Assembly (NCBI GenBank): GCA_018335195.1
Contig: JAGXKN010000011.1
Coordinates: 1 to 64,000, forward strand
Source: Desulfobacterales bacterium
GTDB lineage: Bacteria; Desulfobacterota; Desulfobacteria; Desulfobacterales; Desulfosalsimonadaceae
DNA: 64,000 bases
Reading direction: 5' to 3'
In this document: one piece after another, positions 44,662 through 52,270 of the stretch
How positions within the stretch are numbered: the stretch's first letter is position 1
Layout of the letters: each line of letters begins with the position of its first letter
The notes under the pieces: generated by a model
Database searches by the model: none
Seen by the model: only the letters and a program-made list of their open reading frames with translations
Told to the model about the DNA's origin: nothing
Made by a program: the position numbers and the translations under genes

Positions 44662-45483
44662 TTACTCGCCTGTAAAGACCGGTTTGCGTTTTTCCGAAAA
44701 AGCGGCAATGGCTTCCATCAGGTCCTTTGACGGGATGATGTTGGCGCTGACCGAGCCCACGTATTTCAGGCCTTCGTCCACGGTTTTGCCCACCCCGTAA
44801 TTGAGCACGTCTTTGGATGCCTGCACTGCCAGGGGCGGATTTTCGGCAATTTGTCCGGCCAGGGCCTGCGCGCCTGCCATCAGGGCCTCATAATCGGTAA
44901 ATATATCGTTGACCAGCAGCATCCGGCCGGCTTTTTGCGCATCAAACTCCTTTGCCGTGTATGCCAGTTCCCGGGCATAACCCTGGCCCACGATCTGCGG
45001 AATACGCTGGAGCACGCCCACATCCGCCACAAATCCCACTGCCGCTTCCTTGAGGCAGAAAACCGCGTCTTGTGAACATATCCGGAAATCACAGGCTGTT
45101 GCCATGTCAAGGCCCGCGCCGATGCAGTGGCCGTGAATAGCTGCGATCACGGGTTTTCTGCACCACTCGATGCAGGAGATGGCGTTCTGCATGGCATATA
45201 TTTTCTTTAAAAGGTCCCACTTGATCCCGCCGGTCTGTCCGCTTTCCATGAGCTCGGGCAGTTCGCCGGCCATGCCCATCAGGTCGATGCCGGCCGAAAA
45301 ACAGGGGCCGCGGCCGGAGATCACCACCGCCCGGATTTCCTTGTCCCGGTCCAGGTCTTCGAAAATCGGGATGCTTTCCTTCCAGGCCGGCGGGTTCATG
45401 GCGTTTTTCTTATCCGGCCGGTTGAGATAGACCCAGGCCACCGGCGGCTGTTTTACCACTTCATAGAATTGATACGCACTCAT
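44662..45483 (-). CDS. crotonase family protein, dienoyl-CoA isomerase (ECH1)-like
   Basis: A 273-residue crotonase-fold enzyme. The segment KEAAVGFVADVGVLQRIPQI closely resembles the active-site region of delta(3,5)-delta(2,4)-dienoyl-CoA isomerase, including the acidic residue before AVG and the aspartate in ADVG. It would shift double bonds during oxidation of unsaturated fatty acids. The OYE-type reductase at 19423-21438 could act on such dienoyl-CoA. The ATG at 45483 has AGGAG upstream. It is first in the group with rimO. Confidence 0.88.
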   Translation of the reverse strand: MSAYQFYEVVKQPPVAWVYLNRPDKKNAMNPPAWKESIPIFEDLDRDKEIRAVVISGRGPCFSAGIDLMGMAGELPELMESGQTGGIKWDLLKKIYAMQNAISCIEWCRKPVIAAIHGHCIGAGLDMATACDFRICSQDAVFCLKEAAVGFVADVGVLQRIPQIVGQGYARELAYTAKEFDAQKAGRMLLVNDIFTDYEALMAGAQALAGQIAENPPLAVQASKDVLNYGVGKTVDEGLKYVGSVSANIIPSKDLMEAIAAFSEKRKPVFTGE

Positions 45484-45569
45484 CAAAACTCCTGTTGGTT
45501 TGGGTGTTGAGAATTTATTTCCGCGGCCTGGTCATCGTTGTTGACCGGTCGGCCGGATATCGCCTGGTC

Positions 45570-45722
45570 ATAAATCCGAAGCACGAAATCCGAAATTCGA
45601 AGGAGCAATGAATCTTTCAATTCGCAAATTTCGCCAAAGAGAGAATACTTGTGATTCTTTTTCAGTTTACGGGTTTCGGAAATTCGACATTCGGATTTCG
45701 ATATTCGGATTTCGAATTTTTA
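45570..45722. repeat. TTCGAA/TCCGAA-rich palindromic repeat, copy 2
   Basis: About 150 bases. The left end carries AAATCCGAAGCACGAAATCC and GAAATTCGAA. The right end carries the complements GGAAATTCGACATTCGGATT and TTCGGATTTCGAATTTTT. Together they form a long imperfect hairpin. It fills most of the 298-base gap between the crotonase and DtxR genes, with no coding frame. Confidence 0.7.
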
Positions 45723-45781
45723 ATCTATAATGTGATCTGATCCATAATGCAACAGCGGAAATCGTGTTTATACCGGCCGGT

Positions 45782-46294
45782 TCAGCGGCTGTCCTTTTCC
45801 CTGCCGTGTTTTTCAACACTTTTTTTCATGCAGGTTGTACAGTTGGCGGCTGCTTTTGTGCCCTGCCGGTGACAGGCGAATCCGTCGAGCCATTGCGCAT
45901 CGGTTCTGGGGCAGTCGTCAATGTATTCGATAAATGCCACAAGCCGATCCACAACAGTCCGGTCCATGGCGTGTTCCATGCGGCAGGCGTTATGTTCTGC
46001 CGTTTCATGGCCGATCTGGAGTACGTGCACCAGGAAATTTTTGATTACCCGGTGTCTGCGGTCGATCTCCCCGGCAACAGCCGCCCCTTTTTTTGTCAGC
46101 GTAATAAAGCTGTAGGGCTCGTAGTTGATCAGCCCTTTTTCCGCCAGGCTTTTTAACGCCCCCGTCACCGATCCGCGCAGCACGCCCCGGTGCTCTGCAA
46201 TGTCTTTGACACGGGCCACCTTGTTGATTTTTTCCAGCTCAAGAATGGTCTCCAGGTAATCCTCCAGGTTTTCGGATAAATCGATTCCTGTCAT
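45782..46294 (-). CDS. DtxR/MntR family metal-dependent regulator
   Basis: A 170-residue regulator with an N-terminal winged helix (ENLEDYLETILELEK, VRVKDIAEHRGVLRGSVTGALKSL) and a C-terminal dimerisation/metal-binding domain (HETAEHNACRMEHAMD) that has the Cys/Glu/His ligands of DtxR-type proteins. The C-terminus adds a CPRTD...CHRQG...CTTCM cysteine set. It should sense Fe(II) or Mn(II). The ATG at 46294 has AAAGGAGAGG upstream. It is divergent from a FeoB-associated gene, and two related palindromes lie between them. Confidence 0.9.
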   Translation of the reverse strand: MTGIDLSENLEDYLETILELEKINKVARVKDIAEHRGVLRGSVTGALKSLAEKGLINYEPYSFITLTKKGAAVAGEIDRRHRVIKNFLVHVLQIGHETAEHNACRMEHAMDRTVVDRLVAFIEYIDDCPRTDAQWLDGFACHRQGTKAAANCTTCMKKSVEKHGREKDSR

Positions 46295-46339
46295 TGCCTC
46301 TCCTTTGATTTCAGTGCAGGGCTGACGATATCCGATTTT

Positions 46340-46359
46340 TTTTGTTCTGGCAAACAAAA
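46340..46359. promoter_or_regulatory. DtxR-type operator candidate A
   Basis: TTTTGTT and AACAAAA arms around CTGGCA, 46 bases upstream of the DtxR gene. It shares TTTTGTT...GGC..AACAAAA with the longer palindrome at 46386-46423. Confidence 0.5.
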
Positions 46360-46385
46360 GACGCCTTGCTAAAAGAATATATTGG

Positions 46386-46423
46386 TTTTATATTTTGTTT
46401 GGGCTGCCAAACAAAATATAAAA
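46386..46423. promoter_or_regulatory. DtxR-type operator candidate B, 17-bp perfect palindrome
   Basis: A perfect 17-bp inverted repeat (TTTTATATTTTGTTTGG, loop GCTG, complementary right arm) lies between the DtxR gene and the FeoB-associated gene. Its centre matches candidate A. The AT-rich ends could also hold promoter elements. Binding by the adjacent regulator is inferred. Confidence 0.6.
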
Positions 46424-46502
46424 AAGATTGGTTGTTTAATTTTCCGAATGGCCTTCTGCCAGGGCGGCAGGCGGATGGGAGTTTAAACCCGGAGGCGGTA
46501 TC

Positions 46503-46766
46503 ATGGTACAGGAAATCATTGTATGGGTGCTCATTGTCGCGGCCCTTGGCTGGAGCATTCAAAACATCTGCAGGAAATTTAAAATTCAGAGCGCATGCGG
46601 TTGTGGGTGCAGCCGGTGTGAAAGAACCAGTTTGTGCTGCGGCCCGTTGGCCGGAACCGATGAGGTCCGGGGCAGTGGCGACAAGCAGAAGGCGCCAGAT
46701 TTCCCGGCAGATTGTCAGATCTCATCGCGCTCAAGTACCGGCAGCAATTCGGTCCTAAAAAAGTGA
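46503..46766 (+). CDS. FeoB-associated cysteine-rich membrane protein
   Basis: An 87-residue protein with one N-terminal membrane helix (VQEIIVWVLIVAALGWSI) followed by a cysteine cluster (CGCGCSRCERTSLCC), the layout of the small proteins encoded beside the ferrous iron transporter FeoB. FeoA/FeoB are not adjacent here, so this copy is an orphan. The C-terminal ~40 residues are unlike the short family members and overlap the convergent nucleosidase gene by 52 bases. GGAGG precedes the ATG. Control by the divergent DtxR protein is likely. Confidence 0.72.
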   Translation: MVQEIIVWVLIVAALGWSIQNICRKFKIQSACGCGCSRCERTSLCCGPLAGTDEVRGSGDKQKAPDFPADCQISSRSSTGSNSVLKK

Positions 46767-47350
46767 AACAGGCTATCCCGGTACTGCCGGATATGGGAGA
46801 TGATTTCGCCGCCGGTGGTGTGCGCTGCGGTGTCGCTGACGAATTTGAACAGGCAGCACCGGACTTGAAACTTCCGGGCCGCCTGGACGATGGCGGCTCC
46901 CTCCATATCGACCAGCTCGGCCATGGCTGATATCTCCATACGCTTTTCCGCCTCGAGGGCCGCCTGGTCCAGAGTCGCCAGCCGGGCGCTTGCAAATCCG
47001 GGCATTACATCGGGTTGTTGACGGAAAGGCTTGCCGGTTTGATAGTGCCGTCGGTCGGGTTCCACGGTTTCCCGGATCTGGTATATGGCCCCGAGACGAT
47101 CGCCGGCCCGGGTTGCGCCTGCCGCGCCCAGGTTGACAAGGCATGCGGGAAAAAACTGCATGCAAAGGCAGGCAGCGGCCATGGCGGCGTTGGCCTTTCC
47201 GATGCCGGAGATGATCAGCACCCGCTTGCTGTCATGATATACTGGAAATGGGGCCTCGGCTGCGCTGCTCCATGAAAGCCCGGTTAAAAATGGCTTTGCT
47301 TCCAGGCGGGTGGCCATAACCATTCCGATCGGCTGGTTCTGGTGCTGCAT
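46715..47350 (-). CDS. phosphorylase-superfamily protein (MTA/SAH nucleosidase-like)
   Basis: A 211-residue member of the nucleoside phosphorylase/MTAN superfamily. Signs are SGIGKANAAMAAA, NLGAAGA, the substrate-binding VDMEGAAI and the aspartate of FVSDT. It is shorter than typical MTAN (about 230), with the central loop reduced, so futalosine hydrolase or another nucleosidase is possible. AAGGA precedes the ATG. It is the last gene of the zraS-zraR-amidohydrolase group, 22 bases after the amidohydrolase. Confidence 0.75.
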   Translation of the reverse strand: MQHQNQPIGMVMATRLEAKPFLTGLSWSSAAEAPFPVYHDSKRVLIISGIGKANAAMAAACLCMQFFPACLVNLGAAGATRAGDRLGAIYQIRETVEPDRRHYQTGKPFRQQPDVMPGFASARLATLDQAALEAEKRMEISAMAELVDMEGAAIVQAARKFQVRCCLFKFVSDTAAHTTGGEIISHIRQYRDSLFHFFRTELLPVLERDEI

Positions 47351-47372
47351 GAGATAAATCCTTCGAGACAGG

Positions 47373-48245
47373 TTAAAGCCCGGCTGCTTTCATGAAATTT
47401 TTTCCCAGGATCTTTTCCTGATCCGCAGTCGATATCGGAAACTGCTTGATTTCAGAGAGAATCGCTCCGTGGTTGTATTTGCCGTCCTCAGCCGGGTATC
47501 CGAACGGCCCGTCCGTGCCGTACATGCATTTTTCCGGTCCAAGAGCATGGAGCGCGCGAAGACGCAGGGGCTTGTTCAAATACGGGCTGGACAGGTCCAC
47601 GTAGAGGTTGTCCCGGTCCTTGATGTAGTCCCAGATCCGCTGATAATGGGGCAGCCCGGCATGGGCGTATATGATCTTGAGATTCGGGTGGCGCTCGGGC
47701 AGGTACCGGAAATCGCCGTTATCCTTTTTTCCGCCCAGGTGGATCAGCAGGGGCAGGTTTTTCTCCGCACACCAGGCAGCCGCGTCATCCAGGTACCTGA
47801 CGGCGTAGCGGTGCCAGAAGGGATGGCATTTAACCCCGATCCAGCCGTCTGCGGTCATTTCCGATTCCAGGCGAAAGACGCTGTCTTCAACCGAGGGGTT
47901 AATGAAAAACCAGCCCCAGAACCGGTCCGGATGGGCGGCCATGGCTTTTTCCACCAGGCTGTTGTCCGGCGCGGAATAAATGTCGTACTTGTCGCCCAGA
48001 ACTGAGAACCTGCCGTTTTTGGTGACCGTGCTTTCATACATCATCAGCCCGATCCGGTAGCCCCGGCCGGTCAGCATTTTCCTGGCCAGGGAGGCCAGTT
48101 TTGCAGCCGCGCCCGCAACGTGAAAAGGGTCCACCATGGGCGCAATCAGGACGATCCGGTCAATGCCGTGCTGGTCCATCTGGGAAAGCAGGCGGTCCAT
48201 CGGCTCCATGCGTTCATCGATGTGGTAGTGCATGTCAATAATCAT
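47373..48245 (-). CDS. amidohydrolase family protein (TIM-barrel metal-dependent hydrolase)
   Basis: A 290-residue protein of the amidohydrolase-2/aminocarboxymuconate-semialdehyde decarboxylase-like branch. It starts MIIDMHYHIDER, with the metal-binding HxH, and has IGVKCHPFWHR, LLIHLGG, IYAHAGLPHYQ and MYGTDGPFG. These fit a (beta/alpha)8 metal enzyme hydrolysing or decarboxylating a small molecule; the substrate is unknown. The ATG at 48245 has AAAGGAGGGG upstream. It starts 10 bases after zraR, so it is probably cotranscribed with the two-component system. Confidence 0.87.
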   Translation of the reverse strand: MIIDMHYHIDERMEPMDRLLSQMDQHGIDRIVLIAPMVDPFHVAGAAAKLASLARKMLTGRGYRIGLMMYESTVTKNGRFSVLGDKYDIYSAPDNSLVEKAMAAHPDRFWGWFFINPSVEDSVFRLESEMTADGWIGVKCHPFWHRYAVRYLDDAAAWCAEKNLPLLIHLGGKKDNGDFRYLPERHPNLKIIYAHAGLPHYQRIWDYIKDRDNLYVDLSSPYLNKPLRLRALHALGPEKCMYGTDGPFGYPAEDGKYNHGAILSEIKQFPISTADQEKILGKNFMKAAGL

Positions 48246-48255
48246 GGCCCCTCCT

Positions 48256-49635
48256 TTACGCGATGTTGTATTTGTCAAGTTTGTTGTACAGCGTGCGCCG
48301 GGTGATGCCCAGCAGGCGCGCGGCTTCGCTTTTGTTGCCCCCGGCGCGCGCAAGGGCGCCGGTGATGGCTGATTTTTCCATTTCGTCAAGAGAGCCGGAA
48401 CCGTCCGGTTCCCCTGGGGCTGCAGATGGGCCGGGCGCGGCTTTTGTCGCGTTCTGCGAAATGTTTAAGGGCAGGTCCTTTTCGGTGACGTGTTCGCCGG
48501 GCGACAGGATTACCGCCCGTTCCACCACGTTTTCCAGTTCCCGGACATTGCCGGGCCACTGGTATTTGAGCAGATCGTCCATGGCCCTGGGGGTAAAGCC
48601 CTTGATCTGCTTGCGGTTGCGCGCTGCATATCGGTTTATGAAATGCTGGGCAAGAGCCGGGATGTCGTCTGTGCGTTGGGCAAGCGGCGGAACATGCAGG
48701 TTTACCACGTTTAAGCGGTAAAACAAGTCCTCCCGGAATTTGCCCTCGGCCACCATTTGGCCCAGGTCCTTGTTGGTGGCCGTGATGATCCGGACGTCCA
48801 CGGCAATCGGGGTATCGCCGCCCACGCGCTGGATTTCACCTTCCTGGAGCACGCGCAGCAGCTTGGCCTGCATGGCCATGGACATCTCCCCCACCTCGTC
48901 GAGAAACAGGGTGCCGCGGTCGGCCTGGACAAACCGTCCTTCCCGGCGCCTGTCTGCGCCGGTGAAGGCCCCTTTTTCGTGGCCGAACAGTTCGGACTCC
49001 AGCAGGGACTCGGTTAGCGCGGCGCAGTTGACAGCAACAAGCGGCCCGGTGCTGCGGCTGCTGTTGGCATGAACAGCCCGGGCGATAAGTTCCTTGCCCG
49101 TGCCGCTTGCCCCGGTGATCAGCACCGTGGCCTCTGAAGGCGAAATTGTGGCCACCATGTCAAGCAGGCCCTTCATCCGGTCACTGGCGGCAACAATCTC
49201 CCGGCTGTCTGCAAGGTTTTTCAGGCGGGCCTTGAGGTCCCGGTTTTCGTGTTTTAGCCGGGTATGCTCAAGTGCCCGTTCAATGGTCAGCCGGAGCTCG
49301 TCAAAGTCCAGCGGCTTGGTCAGATAATCATATGCCCCGGCTTTCATCGCCTCCACTGCGGATTCCACCGAGGAATAGGCGGTCATGATGATAATCGGAA
49401 TGGCGGGGTTATAGCCCTTGATCTGTTTGAGGGCCTCGATGCCGCCCATCTCGGTCATGCGCACATCCATGAGAATCAGATCAAAAGGGGCGGCCTTTAC
49501 CTGGCGGACCGCAGAATGGCCGTCATCGGCCTCGCTGATGCTGTGGTCCCAGCTTTTCAATACGGTCCGGAGCGTGGCGCGATGCCCTGCATCGTCATCT
49601 ACTACCAGGATCCCGGCCTGGTTTTCTATGTTCAT
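48256..49635 (-). CDS. sigma-54-dependent response regulator (ZraR/NtrC type)
   Basis: A 459-residue NtrC-family activator. It has a receiver domain (phosphoacceptor D57 in LILMDVRM), an AAA+ sigma-54 domain (Walker A GASGTGKE, the GAFTGA loop in HEKGAFTGAD, LFLDEVGEMS) and a C-terminal Fis-type helix-turn-helix (GGNKSEAARLLGITRRTLYNKL). It is 3 bases from the sensor kinase gene, and a near-perfect sigma-54 promoter lies before the ZraP-like gene. By this arrangement it should activate zraP when phosphorylated. It is closest in organisation to ZraR/HydG. Confidence 0.93.
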   Translation of the reverse strand: MNIENQAGILVVDDDAGHRATLRTVLKSWDHSISEADDGHSAVRQVKAAPFDLILMDVRMTEMGGIEALKQIKGYNPAIPIIIMTAYSSVESAVEAMKAGAYDYLTKPLDFDELRLTIERALEHTRLKHENRDLKARLKNLADSREIVAASDRMKGLLDMVATISPSEATVLITGASGTGKELIARAVHANSSRSTGPLVAVNCAALTESLLESELFGHEKGAFTGADRRREGRFVQADRGTLFLDEVGEMSMAMQAKLLRVLQEGEIQRVGGDTPIAVDVRIITATNKDLGQMVAEGKFREDLFYRLNVVNLHVPPLAQRTDDIPALAQHFINRYAARNRKQIKGFTPRAMDDLLKYQWPGNVRELENVVERAVILSPGEHVTEKDLPLNISQNATKAAPGPSAAPGEPDGSGSLDEMEKSAITGALARAGGNKSEAARLLGITRRTLYNKLDKYNIA

Positions 49636-49638
49636 TGC

Positions 49639-51438
49639 TTATGCCTCTTTTGTCTGCCGGTCCCGGGAAGCGGGCAGTACGACAGTGAAGACCGTGCCTT
49701 TTCCCGGTGTACTTTTAACGGTGATCCGGCCCTCGTGGCTTTCCACGATTTTGTGCACAATTGCCAGGCCCAGTCCGGTGCCGGTGGATTTGGTGGTGAA
49801 ATAGGGATCAAAAATCTGGCTGAGGTTTTCTTTGTCAATCCCTGGGCCGGTGTCTGATACTCGGATGACAATTTCGCCTTCCGCCGAACGGCTGCTTTCC
49901 ACGGCGAGTTCGCCGCCGCTTTCCATGGCCTGAATCGCGTTTAGGTAGAGATTGAGCAGGCACTGGATAAAGCGGTCCGGATCAATGTCTGCCAGGGGCA
50001 GATTTTCACCGCTGGATATTTTTAAGGGGACGTCCTGATTTTCTGCGTCCTGCCGGATTAGGCGGATGGAGTGGACCAGTATGGTGTTGATGTCCGCCGG
50101 ACGGGCATCAATACTGGAAGGTCGGGCGAATTCCAGCAGTTCGCTGATCACCCGGTTTAACCGGTCGGTTTCCTGCACCATCACCTCTGCTGCAGCTTTG
50201 GCCTCTGGATCATCAGCGGATTTGTTTTTGAAATAGGTGGCCATGCCTTTGACCGAGCTCAGCGGGTTGCGGATTTCATGGGCAATGCCTGCGGCTAAGT
50301 CGCCGATGGCGGCCAGCCTTTCCTTGCGCTGCATGGCTTCCTGCAGCGCCTTGATTTCGGTGAGGTCCCGGAAAATGACCAGGCTGCCGACAAACACGCC
50401 GTCCTCATTGACAATCCGTGCAGAGCTCACGCTCATGGGCACCGGCTCGGCCTGCCCGAACCGGCACGCCAGTTCCTGTTCGATCACGCGCGGCCCCGGG
50501 GTGTCCGGAGAGATCAGGTTGATCAGGTTCTCCGGCAACACCTCCCCGGCCGGCCTGCCGCGGACCTGCTGTGCGTCCAAGCCCGTGATGGATTGGGCCG
50601 CCGGGTTTGCCAGGAGGATGTTGCCCTTGTGGTCTGTTACCATTAATCCGACCGGCAGGCTGGCCACCACTTCATCGGCTATGGCGCTGGTATCCTGCAG
50701 CCGCCGCCGGGTGGCCCGGTAGTGCTGGGCCACAAACATGGTCATAAATCCGGCAAAGCCCAGTACAAGCAATACGGAAGAAATCAATGCGGTGTTTCTG
50801 AAGTCCTGCCTGCGGGCCTGGATAAACGGGGTCCGGTCAAACCCGATAAAAATGATCTGCCGGTTTTTTTCAAAGTTGTCCGGCGCGCACCAGGGGCCCG
50901 TTTGCCCGGATCTGTCCCCCCGGGGTTCGGTTTGCCGCATATGCCCCATGTGCCCCATTTGCCGCATATGCCCGCTTCTGCCCGTAAACGGGTCGAAAAA
51001 TCGGTACACCTCAAAAGCCGGCAGATCGTTTTCTGCCGTGGTCAGTCGCCAGTTTGCCGATTGCCCGGCCGCCGGGGTTCCGGTTTCAGATGCAGCGGGA
51101 AATTGTTCGCCAATGCGGTTCGGATCACTGTGGGCCAGGATTTGCCCGTTGTCGTCTGTTACCGCGATATAAAGGACGTCTGCCTGGTCGGCCAGTTCCT
51201 GGAGCAGATACTGGACCTGGTTTTCCCCCCAGCCCATGGCCCGCATGCCGGTACGGGTGCCGGCCTCGAATGATTTGATCAGTGCAGATCCCTTTTCAAG
51301 CAGGATCTCTGACATGTAGTGCTTTTCCCGGTTATAGTTGCTCACCGCCAGGGTTACCGCCACAACAAGCAAAATGGCTGCGGCACTGATAATCATCCAG
51401 GGAGAAATGTATAGACTGAGATGCTTTTTCTTTATCAT
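49639..51438 (-). CDS. sensor histidine kinase (ZraS-like) with Met/His-rich sensor insertion
   Basis: A 599-residue membrane kinase with two helices (about 12-32 and 218-237) bracketing a ~180-residue periplasmic domain, then a PAS domain (about 255-365), HisKA with the phosphorylated H387 (GIAHEIRNPLSSVKG) and HATPase (DTGPGIDKENL, STGTGLGLAI). Within the sensor domain, residues 156-169 read GHMRQMGHMGHMRQ, encoded by a 9-bp tandem repeat (50932-50976), a plausible Cu(I)/Zn(II)-binding loop. It is cotranscribed with the response regulator and lies opposite zraP. Confidence 0.92.
   Translation of the reverse strand: MIKKKHLSLYISPWMIISAAAILLVVAVTLAVSNYNREKHYMSEILLEKGSALIKSFEAGTRTGMRAMGWGENQVQYLLQELADQADVLYIAVTDDNGQILAHSDPNRIGEQFPAASETGTPAAGQSANWRLTTAENDLPAFEVYRFFDPFTGRSGHMRQMGHMGHMRQTEPRGDRSGQTGPWCAPDNFEKNRQIIFIGFDRTPFIQARRQDFRNTALISSVLLVLGFAGFMTMFVAQHYRATRRRLQDTSAIADEVVASLPVGLMVTDHKGNILLANPAAQSITGLDAQQVRGRPAGEVLPENLINLISPDTPGPRVIEQELACRFGQAEPVPMSVSSARIVNEDGVFVGSLVIFRDLTEIKALQEAMQRKERLAAIGDLAAGIAHEIRNPLSSVKGMATYFKNKSADDPEAKAAAEVMVQETDRLNRVISELLEFARPSSIDARPADINTILVHSIRLIRQDAENQDVPLKISSGENLPLADIDPDRFIQCLLNLYLNAIQAMESGGELAVESSRSAEGEIVIRVSDTGPGIDKENLSQIFDPYFTTKSTGTGLGLAIVHKIVESHEGRITVKSTPGKGTVFTVVLPASRDRQTKEA
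50932..50976. repeat. 9-bp tandem repeat inside the sensor kinase gene
   Basis: Five imperfect 9-base units (TTGCCGCAT, ATGCCCCAT, GTGCCCCAT, TTGCCGCAT, ATGCCCGCT) in phase with the reading frame. On the minus strand they encode the GHM-rich segment. Changes in copy number would lengthen the loop by three residues without frameshift. Confidence 0.75.
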
Positions 51439-51570
51439 ATGATTTTATCGGCAATTTTGATGCCGGAATCTGCAGACAGGCGAAACAGCAAATATTCCGG
51501 TGAGTTTACAGTGTCTTTAATTTCACCCCGCCTTTATTTCCCGCAGATGTGAGCATATTTTTTACAGACT

Positions 51571-51585
51571 TGTATAAAATATACA
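51571..51585. promoter_or_regulatory. candidate upstream activator site for the response regulator
   Basis: TGTATA and TATACA arms around AAA form a perfect palindrome about 100-115 bases upstream of the sigma-54 promoter of the zraP-like gene. The placement suits an NtrC-type enhancer. No second copy is obvious. Confidence 0.4.
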
Positions 51586-51681
51586 CATAATATGGCCGGA
51601 AATCTACCGTAAAGTTTTTTAAAGGAGTGAGGGATGAATATTTTTTGTTCAAAATCAATAGGTTGTGTGGTTATTGAGGAT

Positions 51682-51698
51682 TTGGCACATCTGTTGCT
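51682..51698 (+). promoter_or_regulatory. sigma-54 promoter of the zraP-like gene
   Basis: TTGGCACATCTGTTGCT matches the -24/-12 consensus: GG at 51684-51685, ten bases, then GC at 51696-51697, with TGGCAC and TTGCT complete. The likely start is about 51709, 49 bases before the ATG. The sigma-54 activator is encoded just across the divergent region. Confidence 0.85.
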
Positions 51699-51757
51699 TT
51701 ATATATTGTCAAAACAAATCATGTGTAAAACCAAGCAACCCAGAGGAGGAAAGGAAA

Positions 51758-52174
51758 ATGATGAAAAGAGCAATCACGATACTTACGGTTCTCGCAGTGG
51801 TGGGGCTGATCGCAGGCGTGGCATTTGCCGGACCCTGGGGCGGCTCCCGGGGTGGTTATCATAACGGTTATGGACCCGGAGGGCACGGTGGTCCCTGTTA
51901 TTACGGGGGCAATGCCGGCCCGGAACATCAGGCCTTTCTGGAGGAAACAGCCGAGCTTCGCAGCGAACTTGCAGGCAAGCGGGGCGAGTACCATGCGCTG
52001 ATGAGCCGGGAAAATCCGGATCCCGAGCGGGCGGCAGCGCTGCAGCAGGAAATGAGCCGGATTCGCGAACAGATTCAGGCAAAGGCGCGGAACTATGAGT
52101 ATAACGGTCCTTCCGCATCCCGGGGCTATGGCGGCGGCTGGGGCCACCACAGGGGCGGCGGCCGTTGTTGGTAG
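51758..52174 (+). CDS. ZraP-like periplasmic protein (zinc resistance-associated/heavy-metal sensor fold)
   Basis: A 138-residue exported protein. A signal peptide (hydrophobic 6-22, site about AFA|GP) is followed by a Gly/His/Tyr-rich stretch, then a helical core (QAFLEETAELRSELAGKRGEYHALMS...ERAAALQQEMSRIREQIQ) like that of ZraP/CpxP/Spy periplasmic chaperones, and a GGGWGHHRGGGRCW tail that could bind metal. In E. coli ZraP is a zinc-binding chaperone that dampens ZraSR signalling. The divergent ZraS/ZraR genes and the sigma-54 promoter support the same role here. A strong terminator follows. Confidence 0.88.
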   Translation: MMKRAITILTVLAVVGLIAGVAFAGPWGGSRGGYHNGYGPGGHGGPCYYGGNAGPEHQAFLEETAELRSELAGKRGEYHALMSRENPDPERAAALQQEMSRIREQIQAKARNYEYNGPSASRGYGGGWGHHRGGGRCW

Positions 52175-52180
52175 CCCGGT

Positions 52181-52224
52181 AAAAAAACCGGCGGGAAGTT
52201 TCAGAATTTCCCGCCGGTTTTTTT
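52181..52224 (+). terminator. rho-independent terminator of the zraP-like gene
   Basis: CCGGCGGGAA (52188-52197) pairs with TTCCCGCCGG (52208-52217), flanked by A7 on the left and T7 on the right. It starts 7 bases after the stop codon. Confidence 0.9.
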
Positions 52225-52270
52225 GTGCCTCCCCCTTGACCCCCGTGCAAACAAAGGGCACAAAGACGGA

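Larger units (their letters stand above)
51439..51757. other. 319-base divergent regulatory region zraS | zraP
   Basis: The region is AT-rich and holds a palindrome TGTATA-AAA-TATACA (51571-51585) and a sigma-54 promoter (51682-51698). The palindrome lies about 120 bases before the promoter, the right range for an upstream activator site for the response regulator. A short frame at 51634 has a good ribosome binding site but overlaps the promoter and I treat it as chance. Confidence 0.55.

Noticed and set aside
51634-51864. 76-codon plus-strand frame with a good ribosome binding site before zraP
   Set aside because: It runs through the sigma-54 promoter and overlaps the zraP start in another frame; the sequence has no sign of conservation. 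Chance frame most likely.
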